Origin: Desulfoscipio geothermicus | Lineage (GTDB): Bacteria; Bacillota; Desulfotomaculia; Desulfotomaculales; Desulfallaceae | Length of the DNA: 64,000 nt | Direction: 5' to 3' | Assembly: GCA_016841905.1 (NCBI GenBank) | Contig: JAENYF010000008.1 | Location: forward strand, 1-64,000 | Shown here: positions 25,686 through 35,287 of the stretch, one piece after another | Layout: every line of letters begins with the position of its first letter | Position numbering within the stretch: the first letter of the stretch is position 1 | Notes under the pieces: generated by a model | The model's input: the letters and a program-made list of their open reading frames with translations, nothing else | The model's database searches: none | Told to the model about the DNA's origin: nothing | Translations under genes and position numbers: made by a program

Positions 25686-27188
25686 CTAATGGGGGTTGAT
25701 TGCTGCATTAACAATGTTAACTACGTCCATCACGTTAACATCGCCGTCACTGTTTGCATCAGCGGCATAAAATTCGTCGGGGTTGGGCTGTATCTTGCCC
25801 AGAACAATGTTCACTGTTTTTACTACATCCAGGACGTTCACAACACCATCATTATTAACATCTCCTTTGAGCACCAAATCAAATGCCCGCTTCACGGTAG
25901 CGGTATAAATCTTGACAGTACCGTCTTCCGCGGTTACCTCCACGGTGACCGGGTTATCGCCCACGGCAAGGCTGTCCACCGTCCGTGCAGTGCCGCTTGT
26001 TGCCGCCGTTCCGTTAATTTTCAGTGTTGCTTTGCTGTCTGCAGTGATGGCCGTGATATTCACGCCGGTCACATCATTGGGCACATCCGCCGCGTAGGTT
26101 GTAACCGCCGGGTCAAAAGCCGGGGTCAGATCATAACCCGCTAATGCCAAACCGCTCAAATCAGCATTACTGCTTAGCATGGTGAAAAGATTAAGCCCGG
26201 CAGGAATGCTGCTGTTGTAATTAACATCATCCCTGGACCAACCCGTGAGGCTTCCGTCCGTTTGTAAAGCACAAACAGTTTCGTTTGTAGGCGCGCCGGA
26301 TATGGCTTTAATACCGGATAATTCGTTAAATGAAGTTATTTCACCCGTCATACATACACCTTGAACAGTACCGTCAGCAAATACAGCAGCAGATACCTTA
26401 ATTCCACCCGTAATAGCCCGTACGTTTGATAACGAGTCAACAAAAGCCTGATTGCTTGTTACATGAGAAGAATAACCGCCTATCGCTACCGTGCCGTCTT
26501 TCTTCAAAGCCAGCCAGTGTATTCCTCCCGCTGCTATCGCTACCACATTTCCATCCAACCCTGCCGGCTCATTGGTGTCTCTTCCCCAAACAGTAATGTT
26601 TCCTGCATCATTAAGGGCCACGGCATAGTTATTATTGATAGCCATTGCCACCACATTGCCTAGACCTTCAGGTACGATATCAACATTTCTAGTATTACTA
26701 CCCCAAACAACAACCTCGCCGGCCTCTGTGACTACTGCAGACATATTGCCGCCTGCTGCTATTGATTTTATTGTTAAGCTCTGCACATCAGTGGGGATGG
26801 TATATGGGGACGGATTAAAATTTTGATCCAAAACGCTGCCCCAACCAACTATTGTGCCATCCTCTTTTAACGCCAGCGTAAAACCAGCTCCTGCCGCCAA
26901 GGCCTTGACTCCGCTCAGTCCCGCCGGCACATTCAGCTGTCCGTAGGTGTTATCACCCCATACTTCCACTGTCCCATTTGCCTTAACGACGGCTGTATGC
27001 GGTAATTCATTAGCCACACCAACCGCCATTTTAGACGCATATTGCGCATAGTCGCTGGCGGCGTAAGCTTCCGGGGTTTGCGGTAGGGGATTGACTTCCT
27101 CTGCCAAACCGATAGGTATACAGGTAAACATCAACGACAAACAAATTAATACCGACAAGATCCTTTTAATCCGTTTTACTCTTTGCAT
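25686..27188 (-). CDS. Secreted RCC1-repeat protein with a cadherin-like domain and type I dockerin
   Basis: The 500-aa protein has a signal peptide, then repeated blade units of the RCC1 type (D-G-T-V/I-x-x-W-G, L-A-L-K-x-D-G-T) over about residues 55-330, then a cadherin-like beta-sandwich (about 345-430: Y-A-A-D-V-P-N-D-V, V-T-V-E-V-T-A-E-D-G). The C-terminus has two calcium-binding dockerin repeats (G-D-V-N-N-D-G-V-V-N-V-L-D-V-V and the matching A-N-S-D-G-D-V-N-V-M-D-V-V). A dockerin predicts docking to a cohesin, and no cohesin is visible in the window. AAAAAGGAGTGTTGACAA precedes the ATG. Confidence 0.85.
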   Translation of the reverse strand: MQRVKRIKRILSVLICLSLMFTCIPIGLAEEVNPLPQTPEAYAASDYAQYASKMAVGVANELPHTAVVKANGTVEVWGDNTYGQLNVPAGLSGVKALAAGAGFTLALKEDGTIVGWGSVLDQNFNPSPYTIPTDVQSLTIKSIAAGGNMSAVVTEAGEVVVWGSNTRNVDIVPEGLGNVVAMAINNNYAVALNDAGNITVWGRDTNEPAGLDGNVVAIAAGGIHWLALKKDGTVAIGGYSSHVTSNQAFVDSLSNVRAITGGIKVSAAVFADGTVQGVCMTGEITSFNELSGIKAISGAPTNETVCALQTDGSLTGWSRDDVNYNSSIPAGLNLFTMLSSNADLSGLALAGYDLTPAFDPAVTTYAADVPNDVTGVNITAITADSKATLKINGTAATSGTARTVDSLAVGDNPVTVEVTAEDGTVKIYTATVKRAFDLVLKGDVNNDGVVNVLDVVKTVNIVLGKIQPNPDEFYAADANSDGDVNVMDVVNIVNAAINPH

Positions 27189-27233
27189 TTGTCAACACTC
27201 CTTTTTGCGTTTCAGGTTCTTTACACTTATCAT

Positions 27234-29966
27234 TTATTGTTCTGTTACGGTAAAACTCAAATTCTGGCTTGGGTTGGCCCGGGGCACCATGGTATCCCAA
27301 CCGTCCCAAACAAATACATCCACGTAAGCTTGCCCGCTTAAGCTATCCGGCATGGTAAAATCTATGCTGACCGCTTTACCGTCAACCGGAATTTCACCTG
27401 CAAGCCCGACACATTCCAGCACCTGACCGCCGCCGGCAGCAGTGGCGCCGTCACCGATGCGCACCTGCATGATCACCAGTCCATCTTGTGGAGCGCAGTA
27501 ATTGTTGGCTATATTGGCGTTAATGCGGTAGCCGCCTTGGCCGGCCACGGAAGTGATGCTCTGGCCCGACGAGTCGAGCAGTTCTACCTTGTCCACGGCA
27601 AAATAGTGCCCGGACAATACATTAAGCCTTTCCAGCATCTGATTGACCGGTTCCACATATTCTGTATTCTCGCTAAAATATTTGAGAGTGCCGTCCCGGT
27701 AGATTATCGTGTTATCCGATATGGTCAATACGTTGGTCTCAGCGGCCAGCTCCTCGGCGTATCTAGTATAATCACCCCAAGTCACGACTGTACCGTCCGC
27801 CTTGACGGCCAAACCGCCGGCACATACGGCGGCCACATCATGTAAGCCAACCGGTACATTCCTATTGCCACAGGAATTATTACCCCAGACTACCACCGTG
27901 CCGTTCCCTCTTAAGGCTATGCAACCTGCACCGTTAACACAGATATCTACCACGTTATTTAAGCCCGGCGGTACGTCCCGCTGGCCGCAATCATTATTCC
28001 CCCAGGCCACCACCGTACCGTCATTTCTTAAGACAACGGAACAATCACCACCTGTAAAAATACGGGCCACGTCAGTCAAACCGGCCGGTACGTCGCACTG
28101 GCCGTAATCGTTATTGCCCCAGGCCGCCACCGTGCCGTCCTCCTTTAGAGCCAGGCAGTGGGAAGATCCCGCCGCTATGGCTTTAACCCCGATAAGATTT
28201 TCCGGCACGTCACACTCGCCGTTATAGTTACCACCCCAGGCCACCACCGTGCCGTCTTCTTTTAAAGCCAGACAGTATTGGCTATAAGCATCGATAGCCT
28301 TAACATTGCTTAAGCCTTCCGGCAGATCGCAGGCGCCATCCCGGTTATCGCCCCAAAACACTACCGTGCCGTCCTGTTGTAAAGCCATTATAAAATACGC
28401 TGTAACCTTGATTGACTTAACGTTGTTTAAACCTTCCGGCACATCAGCTTGGCCATGATAATTTTTAGGGTCATATACTTTTACAGTACCGTCCATATTT
28501 AATACGGCATAGCCTAAGCTGATAACCTTAGCGGCGGCCTGGACATAGTCGCTGGCGGCATAAGCAGCCGGGGTCTGGGGAATATTGGGCGCCGGACCGC
28601 TATATGGGGGCGGGTCGTCCGCAAAAAGGTTCAGTCCCTGGGGTACGTCACATTCACCTTCACCCCAGACCGTAACCGTGCCGTCCTCGTTTAAGGCCAG
28701 CAGGGAAGCATCATTACCGCTGCTAATGGCCAATATTTCCCGGTCCAGCTCCAGGGGAACGCTTAAATCTTCATTTTTGTTATAATAATCATTACCCCAG
28801 ACGGCCAGGCTGTCGTCCCACTTGAAGGCAACTGCATGGTTTGCACCCAAAGCAATAGCCTTAACATATTGCAAGTTAAGATTTTCAAACTCTTTACCAT
28901 TAAAGTCTGTTCCCCAGATCACTAGGGTGCCGTCGGCCTTCAAAGCCATACTGTAATAGTGAGCAGCGGCTATTGCCACCACATGATCCATCCCGACGGG
29001 CACGTCACACTGGCCGAAACCGTTCCACCCCCAAGCTACCACCGTGCCGTCCGCTTTGAGGGCCAGCATATGCCTGGTGCCGCACTCGATATCCACTACA
29101 TCGCCGGCTTCATTCAACCCCGCCGGCACGTCGCACTGGCCGTAATCGGTTGGTTGGCCCCAGACAACCACCCTGCCGTTCATGGTCAAGGCGGCGGAAA
29201 AATCTTGGCCGGCAGAAATATCAACCACATCACTTAGTCCGTCCGGTACATTGCTCTCACCTTTCCTGCCGCCCCAGGCAACAACAGTGCCGTCCTGTTT
29301 TAAAGCCAGGCTATGCCTGTTACTGGCGGCCACAGCGGTGACACTGTCCAGGCCGGCCGGGACGTTACACCCGCCCTCAGCATTATTGCCCCAGGCGATA
29401 ACGGTGCCGTCCTTCTTTAAGGCCAGATTAAGCTCGCCTGACGCCAACCGGCGGGCATATGCGGCGTACCCGCTGGCCTGGTAGGCCTGAGGGGTCTGGG
29501 GCAGGGTATATTCGCCGCCGACCCGTTTGACATGGAGAGTGTAGGTTAACTGGCTGCCGCTTTCAGCCGTTACCTTAATCGGGATGAGATTGTCGCCCAC
29601 CGCCAAATCCCTGCCGTAAACCGCCGTAGCGACACCGGTTGATGCCGGTATTCCGTTGATTTCAAGGGTGGCCTTATCGCCGGCGGGCTGCGCGGTGATA
29701 CGCACTTCTTCCGCCCCGTAGGCCACATCAATTATGCCCTCAGTCTGTGTACTGCTGAAGGCGGGATAGATTCCGCAGGAGATTATGTTTTCTTTCCCGT
29801 CCTGATATACCACGCTTTCCACGGTCAGGCCGGCAAGGGTGCTGTCGTTATAGACGGTATCAGTCACCGACGATGGGGACAGTTCAGTTGTTTCCTCCGC
29901 CCAGGACGCCGGCAGCGAGCCGAGCAGCATGACCAGACATAGGAGCAGCGAGAAAATCTTTTTCAT
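27234..29966 (-). CDS. Large secreted RCC1-repeat (beta-propeller) protein
   Basis: The 910-aa protein has a signal peptide, a cadherin-like beta-sandwich (about 35-150), then two blocks of RCC1-type units separated near residue 470. Each unit reads roughly as D-G-T-V-V-A-W-G-x-N-x-x-G-Q-C-D-V-P-x-G-L. At least twelve units are seen, enough for two propellers. The last 115 or so residues are the shared module ending Y-V-D-V-F-V-W-D-G-W. The repeat DNA is also similar, so the array has probably grown by duplication. AAAGGAAGAGAATTCC fixes the ATG at 29966. Binding rather than catalysis is likely. Confidence 0.85.
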   Translation of the reverse strand: MKKIFSLLLCLVMLLGSLPASWAEETTELSPSSVTDTVYNDSTLAGLTVESVVYQDGKENIISCGIYPAFSSTQTEGIIDVAYGAEEVRITAQPAGDKATLEINGIPASTGVATAVYGRDLAVGDNLIPIKVTAESGSQLTYTLHVKRVGGEYTLPQTPQAYQASGYAAYARRLASGELNLALKKDGTVIAWGNNAEGGCNVPAGLDSVTAVAASNRHSLALKQDGTVVAWGGRKGESNVPDGLSDVVDISAGQDFSAALTMNGRVVVWGQPTDYGQCDVPAGLNEAGDVVDIECGTRHMLALKADGTVVAWGWNGFGQCDVPVGMDHVVAIAAAHYYSMALKADGTLVIWGTDFNGKEFENLNLQYVKAIALGANHAVAFKWDDSLAVWGNDYYNKNEDLSVPLELDREILAISSGNDASLLALNEDGTVTVWGEGECDVPQGLNLFADDPPPYSGPAPNIPQTPAAYAASDYVQAAAKVISLGYAVLNMDGTVKVYDPKNYHGQADVPEGLNNVKSIKVTAYFIMALQQDGTVVFWGDNRDGACDLPEGLSNVKAIDAYSQYCLALKEDGTVVAWGGNYNGECDVPENLIGVKAIAAGSSHCLALKEDGTVAAWGNNDYGQCDVPAGLTDVARIFTGGDCSVVLRNDGTVVAWGNNDCGQRDVPPGLNNVVDICVNGAGCIALRGNGTVVVWGNNSCGNRNVPVGLHDVAAVCAGGLAVKADGTVVTWGDYTRYAEELAAETNVLTISDNTIIYRDGTLKYFSENTEYVEPVNQMLERLNVLSGHYFAVDKVELLDSSGQSITSVAGQGGYRINANIANNYCAPQDGLVIMQVRIGDGATAAGGGQVLECVGLAGEIPVDGKAVSIDFTMPDSLSGQAYVDVFVWDGWDTMVPRANPSQNLSFTVTEQ

Positions 29967-30092
29967 GGAATTCTCTTCCTTTCCCGGTTTCGTGCCAATC
30001 CAATAAAGACAAATTTGATAAAATGATGGGCCGCAGCATCTTGCGGTCAATCTAACTGGTTTTTATATCCGCTTCATTCATTAAGCCGGGGA

Positions 30093-30671
30093 TTAATTTG
30101 TAATTAAATTAATCTCGCTGATGGATGAAACAAAGTTGAGAATGGTGTAATCATTAGGATTTGTCTGACCATAAAAATTTCTTAGGCAATTGTTGGTGCT
30201 TAATGAACCGCCAAGATTCCCATATTGGGTGGCAATTATAGCCGGTACTGTAGTTATACCTGGATCGTTTAGATCTTCAGGATCAGGATAATAGTAGCGT
30301 GTGGTGTCCAGCAAAGAGCTTTTACTGAGTGTTACCGAGTAGTTATCGGAAGCGGTTATCTCAATGCTGACAACATCGTCAAGGTCATATAGCAGCTGAT
30401 TTGTTAAAGCATCATTAAAAACCTGTTCCATTTCCGGCCCGGAGGCGGTGTAATACCGATACCGGCTATGACAATCATCATAAGTTGAATAGTCATGTGA
30501 AGCAGTTGTGTTAAATGCATTTAACTGCGTGGAGGTATACGACTCCAAATTGCTGTCATTCAGTTTAACGGTTACGGAAGTGGTATCCGCAAAAGCTGCT
30601 GCACTAGTCAAACAGATGACTAAAGACATAACAAACAATATGCTCAATAATTTTATGCTTTTCATTTTCAT
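30093..30671 (-). CDS. Small secreted molybdopterin-like-domain protein
   Basis: The 192-aa protein is a signal peptide followed by a single copy of the cluster's paralogous domain. It keeps the markers L-D-T-T-R-Y-Y-Y-P-D, the P-A-I-I-A segment and N-F-Y-G-Q-T-N-P, but lacks SLH or Ig domains. No catalytic cysteine of the sulfite-oxidase type is evident. GGAGGGTTTTTA precedes the ATG. Confidence 0.7.
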   Translation of the reverse strand: MKMKSIKLLSILFVMSLVICLTSAAAFADTTSVTVKLNDSNLESYTSTQLNAFNTTASHDYSTYDDCHSRYRYYTASGPEMEQVFNDALTNQLLYDLDDVVSIEITASDNYSVTLSKSSLLDTTRYYYPDPEDLNDPGITTVPAIIATQYGNLGGSLSTNNCLRNFYGQTNPNDYTILNFVSSISEINLITN

Positions 30672-30735
30672 TAAAAACCCTCCTTTTTTTTCTGCTGCGG
30701 CCCAAAAGAAATCTTAAAACCCAACACGGCAAATA

Positions 30736-33534
30736 TTAAGCTTTATCCTCTTCAGCTTGATTATTATCTGTTGCCTGATTTTCCGGTTGATTATTGCTGA
30801 TAAAATTGACGTATGTTAGAAACCGTTTTAATATAGCTGCGCTTTGAGCCCGGTCGGCATTGGTTTGCGGTGAAAAATCTCCACCTGGCATACCATTGAT
30901 AATGCCGGCCTTGGCGGCCAGAGCTACATCCTGGGCTGCCCAGGAGGCAATTTCTGACTGGTCCTTAAACTGGGCCAACTGCCGGGCCTGCTCTTCAGCG
31001 GGTAATGTATCCTCTTTACCGGCTACCCGGGCTGCCCGCATAATCATGGCGGCCATTTCCTGCCGGGTGATGTTGTTACCGGGTTTAAAGAGGCTACCTT
31101 CATAACCGCCGATAATATTTTCCTGCGTGGCTGCGGCAACACTACCGGCGTACCAGTCTGAAGCTGTCACGTCCTTAAACCGGCCTTCTTTTAATTTGCC
31201 TTCTTCCAGACCCAAAGCCCTGACCAGCAGGGCGGCAAATTCAGCCCGGGTAATGTTGCTGCCGGGCGCATAGGTAGTGGCGGTTTTGCCGGAGATCAAT
31301 ATTTTATTAGCCAATAATTCAATATCCTCTTTGGCCCAGTTATCCTGAATGTCGGTAAAGGTCTTGTTGGACTGCAAAACAGTATATAAACTATTGGTCC
31401 GGTTCAAAATAACCGCTATATTTTGGCCGTCCCTGGTTTCAAACCGCGTAGGCAAAGGTTGGAACTGTTCTTGCGTCTCATACCACACGACACCTGTGGC
31501 CTGTCCGGCATTGAAATCGCCGTTCAGGGGGATTTCCCGCTCAACATAGGTTTTTCCGAAGGAATTATAGGTTACTTTTTTACCGCTGGGAGTGGTGATT
31601 TCTACGCGGAATTCGACCGGGTCAGCCACTATTTTTTGATCGTCCCGGATATTGGCAGCAAGTTTGTTTTTATCCTCATCAGTTGCTTTGGAGATATAAA
31701 TTTGCATGTTTAGTTCTTCCGTTTTGACACCTAATTCGGAGGCTATTTTATTAAGATCAAGGGAATTTAAAGGTAGGGTGTAATAGCCGATAGTGCTATT
31801 TATGCCTATCAACATCCCTTTTTCTTGGGCTTTTTGCAGCACTGCAGCAGGTACTTCAGTGATCACTTCATCCACATCGGCGGTAGAAGTAACCGCCAGA
31901 CTGCTACCTTGTATTCCGTTTTCTATGTCCTCCAGGGTGCCTGCCAGTAAAATGATTTTCTCACCTATGCGGCCATTTTCAAGGGTTAACTCTTCTTTTC
32001 TGATGTTATTTTCATCAATCATTTGTTTAACAATACCACCACCGGACCCCACTGGAGCCCCTTGCACTCCTTTAACCGTAAACTTAAAGGTAACAATGTC
32101 ACTATCTATTTGCCCTCGCCCGACAGCTTTGGCTTTAATGGTGGTGTTTGCATTCACCGGAATCGGTTCGTTTAATTCCGGAATGTGACCGCTAACATTA
32201 TAAATCTTGCTGTTCAGGGTCGGGTTACTGCCATCGGTGGTATAATAAATTATTGCTCCCGCTTTACCCTCTAGGACAATTTTTGAACCATTTTCTACTT
32301 CACCGCCCTGGGTGGCAACTTTTTGATTGGAACCGGGAGCGATAATTTTGGCCGTCGGTTCGGACCACTGACCTGGAGAATTGGTCGATACGGTAATGCT
32401 ATTTAAGTATTTGACAAAACCCAAAAGAGTTTGCTCTGTTTGAGCGCGCTGGCCAAAACATAGCACCGGTGTCTCACTGCCGGTCATACTGCCAAAATTA
32501 GAAGACCCTTCCGCCCGTTTCAGGGCAATTAACGGCTCTACTGGTGTTTGACCGGGGAATTTGTAACATGTTTGATTAAATAGTTCATCAACCGTAAATT
32601 CAGCCCTATACCCGTCAGTAGCCCTAAAAGTAATTTTTTTAGCTGCTCCCCACCGCATCCCGGCTTTATCCAGCAAGGTCCGCAACGGTACACCTTCGGC
32701 AGCCACAAATAAATCTTGAGGCCAGTCATTTGTCGCCGAGAATAATACTCTTTCCTGATTCATTGCTGTAAGCTCTTTAAGGGAAAAGGAGATTTCTTTG
32801 GCCACTCCGTCTCCTCTAATAAAAAGATCATCATCGGGGTCAATCCCTCCCGGACCACCGGGGGTTCCCCCTCCTGTTGAAACTACCGCAAATTGATAAG
32901 TTTGAGCTGCAGCCAGTCCGTCCCCGGTAACTACAATGGTATAATCACCCGCAACTGCATTGGCTGCCAGGGTAAAACGGGTGGTAAAATTACCGTCAAC
33001 CACCGGCGGCTGGGCTACATAAACCCGCCCGTTTTTGCTGTTGCGGACGCAAATAGCAATCGCATCGGTTCTTTGGGCCGTGCCGGCTATCTCCACTATG
33101 GCTCCCGGTTTGAATTCCTGCCCCGCGGAGGGTTTTGTCAGATCTAGGGCAGCTCCACCGGCACTTCTCACCTCAAACTGGTATGTTTTTATTTCCGGCA
33201 AGCCTAAACTACCGACATTAATTGTATATTGCCCTTCATCCGCCGCAGGATTGAGGGTAAAACAGGTGCTAAAGGCGCCACCTTGCACCTGGGGCTGGGC
33301 CGTAAATATCAGTACACCTTGTTCATTACGCACGGCTATCGATACCTCGGCTAATCCCAGGGCTGTGCCGCTAATTTCGACAGTATCTCCAGGTTTGTAT
33401 ATTTGATGGGCACCGGGAGAACTCAGACTCACTTGAACATTATCAGCTGCGTAACAAACGCCGAATATCCACAAGAATATCGCCAGCATCATCGATATAC
33501 CTAATAGATGCCTTCTTATCTGTATAAACTTCAT
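30736..33534 (-). CDS. Large SLH surface protein with paired Ig-like domains and a molybdopterin-like domain
   Basis: The 932-aa protein has a signal peptide and two Ig-like repeats (about 30-125 and 130-220), each with Y-K/F-K-P-G-D/A-x-V-E-I-x-G-T-A and V-R-N motifs. The paralogous oxidoreductase-like domain follows (about 240-390; I-R-G-D-G-V, L-C-F-G-Q), then a chitobiase-C-like segment, a region of about 260 residues of unknown fold, and three SLH repeats (about 735-915). It is the largest wall-anchored member of the cluster. AAAGGAGAATTT selects the ATG at 33534. Confidence 0.85.
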   Translation of the reverse strand: MKFIQIRRHLLGISMMLAIFLWIFGVCYAADNVQVSLSSPGAHQIYKPGDTVEISGTALGLAEVSIAVRNEQGVLIFTAQPQVQGGAFSTCFTLNPAADEGQYTINVGSLGLPEIKTYQFEVRSAGGAALDLTKPSAGQEFKPGAIVEIAGTAQRTDAIAICVRNSKNGRVYVAQPPVVDGNFTTRFTLAANAVAGDYTIVVTGDGLAAAQTYQFAVVSTGGGTPGGPGGIDPDDDLFIRGDGVAKEISFSLKELTAMNQERVLFSATNDWPQDLFVAAEGVPLRTLLDKAGMRWGAAKKITFRATDGYRAEFTVDELFNQTCYKFPGQTPVEPLIALKRAEGSSNFGSMTGSETPVLCFGQRAQTEQTLLGFVKYLNSITVSTNSPGQWSEPTAKIIAPGSNQKVATQGGEVENGSKIVLEGKAGAIIYYTTDGSNPTLNSKIYNVSGHIPELNEPIPVNANTTIKAKAVGRGQIDSDIVTFKFTVKGVQGAPVGSGGGIVKQMIDENNIRKEELTLENGRIGEKIILLAGTLEDIENGIQGSSLAVTSTADVDEVITEVPAAVLQKAQEKGMLIGINSTIGYYTLPLNSLDLNKIASELGVKTEELNMQIYISKATDEDKNKLAANIRDDQKIVADPVEFRVEITTPSGKKVTYNSFGKTYVEREIPLNGDFNAGQATGVVWYETQEQFQPLPTRFETRDGQNIAVILNRTNSLYTVLQSNKTFTDIQDNWAKEDIELLANKILISGKTATTYAPGSNITRAEFAALLVRALGLEEGKLKEGRFKDVTASDWYAGSVAAATQENIIGGYEGSLFKPGNNITRQEMAAMIMRAARVAGKEDTLPAEEQARQLAQFKDQSEIASWAAQDVALAAKAGIINGMPGGDFSPQTNADRAQSAAILKRFLTYVNFISNNQPENQATDNNQAEEDKA

Positions 33535-33580
33535 AAATTCTCCTTTCATCTTCCAAACAAAAGAAGAGTGCTAAATAATT

Positions 33581-35233
33581 TTATTCAATATCAAAGCATA
33601 ATGTATGGTTAGCCTTTCCCAACGGGTTATGACTACTGCAGTTATCCCAGACAAAGACATCCACATAGGCTTTTCCACTTATATTAGCGGGCATGGTAAA
33701 TTCAGCCTCTGCCTGGCCACCCTCAACACCTACCACTGTTCGAGCGGCAACGAATCCCACAACAGCACCCCCGGTAGTAACGGTTGCCCCTTCCCCATTG
33801 CGTACCTGAATAACCAGCAAAGCGTTCTTGTCTGCATTCACTTTGTTATCAAAACCGGCTTTAATAGAATATCCTCCGCCGGCTGCAACAGAAGATATTT
33901 CCTGGCCGTTATGGTCCAGCAATTTAACACTGCTGATAGTTATTTCATCGTCGATATTAATCAATCTGATAGTTTTGACATGCTTTATAATATTACCGGT
34001 TAAATCACTATCACTAAGATCTCGTAAAATTTGAATATCGGCAATTTCCTCACCATTTACTTCATAAGCCAATAGGCACCGCTGGTTTTTTAATTCCTGG
34101 ACCGTACCGGCCTCAATTGTTTCACCGCCGGCTGTAATAAACTCAACGCCCCACCTGCTGGAAACATTAAGTTGCTCGAGCAGTGTACCTAAAAGCACAC
34201 CCTTGCCAGTCAGAGTAACAGTTTGTCCCTGCTCGGAAAACTGGTATTGCCCCTCAGCCGGGGTCATGCTTTTTAATGTTTCCACCGCATAGCTAACCGG
34301 ATTACTTAACCCGGCTCCTTCAATGGTACAGGCTAACGCCCCTAAGTTATATTCAAAGGTTACGACCTCACTGTCCAACTTACCAAAGCCAATCGCCTTT
34401 GCTTTAATGGTTACATTTCCGTCAATTGGTACCGGTGCGTTTAATTCCGGTTGAAAATAAGGGTAGCTAATATTGGCTATGATACTTCCACACGTAGGTT
34501 CGGTGCCATCCAGGGTATAATAAATGATAGGTCTGGTATTGGTACCATCCCCGTATTGTAATTTTACTTTCGTACCGAGAACTACTGTGCCCGGGGCGAT
34601 ATCAACGTTCGGCGCTTCCCACTGCTCCAGAGACCCTGTGGTTACTTCAATGCTCCCTCCCGTACACACAGCATCAAGCATTAGACTTTTACATACAGTT
34701 GGCTCAAGAGGCGACCGCTGCCCAAACAACAGTTTTCCATCTGCCAAATTTAAAGCCAGCATAGTTTCAACCGGTATTCTCCCTTCCTCACTGCGCTCAG
34801 GCGGCCAGCCTACCACATCACCGGGATTCTCTATATCGGGGTAATAATACCGGGGAATGTCCAGCAACTGTTCTCTGGTATAATCGCTATAAATACCGCG
34901 ATGTTCTTTGATCCTGATCAATTGGGCATTGTCCTTTAAACCGGCTACGTCTAAAATGGTTTTAAGCGTTGGGCCTGTCATATCTTTAAAGATGTTTAGG
35001 GCAGGAAAACGATTATAGCCGGAATAGGTGTAAGTTGCCTGCGGCAGGGCTTCCAGATCGGCCCAGGTAAACTGCACTGTTTTTTCGACCCCGTCACCTG
35101 TTACTGTTAACGCTATTGGCTCGGCCGCGTTAGAAATCTGCGGTGCAGCCAGGACAAAAAAGCAGGCAATAAAACATAACACCGCCAGCCCGGCCAGTAG
35201 CTTGCGCAAGCTTAAATCTCGGAAATTTTCCAT
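33581..35233 (-). CDS. Secreted protein with two molybdopterin-like domains and the shared C-terminal module
   Basis: The 550-aa protein has a signal peptide, a first oxidoreductase-like domain (V-T-G-D-G-V-E-K, R-Y-Y-Y-P-D, L-L-F-G-Q), a chitobiase-C-like stretch (I-Y-Y-T-L-D-G-T-E-P-T) and a second, diverged oxidoreductase-like domain (about 300-425). The 115-residue module ends the chain (Y-V-D-V-F-V-W-D). It has no SLH repeats, although its first 300 residues closely match the SLH protein at 21106-22587, so C-terminal modules were swapped between paralogues. AAAGGTGAATAACGC precedes the ATG. Confidence 0.8.
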   Translation of the reverse strand: MENFRDLSLRKLLAGLAVLCFIACFFVLAAPQISNAAEPIALTVTGDGVEKTVQFTWADLEALPQATYTYSGYNRFPALNIFKDMTGPTLKTILDVAGLKDNAQLIRIKEHRGIYSDYTREQLLDIPRYYYPDIENPGDVVGWPPERSEEGRIPVETMLALNLADGKLLFGQRSPLEPTVCKSLMLDAVCTGGSIEVTTGSLEQWEAPNVDIAPGTVVLGTKVKLQYGDGTNTRPIIYYTLDGTEPTCGSIIANISYPYFQPELNAPVPIDGNVTIKAKAIGFGKLDSEVVTFEYNLGALACTIEGAGLSNPVSYAVETLKSMTPAEGQYQFSEQGQTVTLTGKGVLLGTLLEQLNVSSRWGVEFITAGGETIEAGTVQELKNQRCLLAYEVNGEEIADIQILRDLSDSDLTGNIIKHVKTIRLINIDDEITISSVKLLDHNGQEISSVAAGGGYSIKAGFDNKVNADKNALLVIQVRNGEGATVTTGGAVVGFVAARTVVGVEGGQAEAEFTMPANISGKAYVDVFVWDNCSSHNPLGKANHTLCFDIE

Positions 35234-35287
35234 GCGTTATTCACCTTTCCATTTATTAAATGGTAATGGTAGTCAAGTTATCTTTCT

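Noticed and set aside
27234-29966. RCC1 repeat DNA as a CRISPR array or DNA satellite
   Set aside because: The repeats follow codon units of a beta-propeller and lie in one uninterrupted frame; there are no constant-length spacers.
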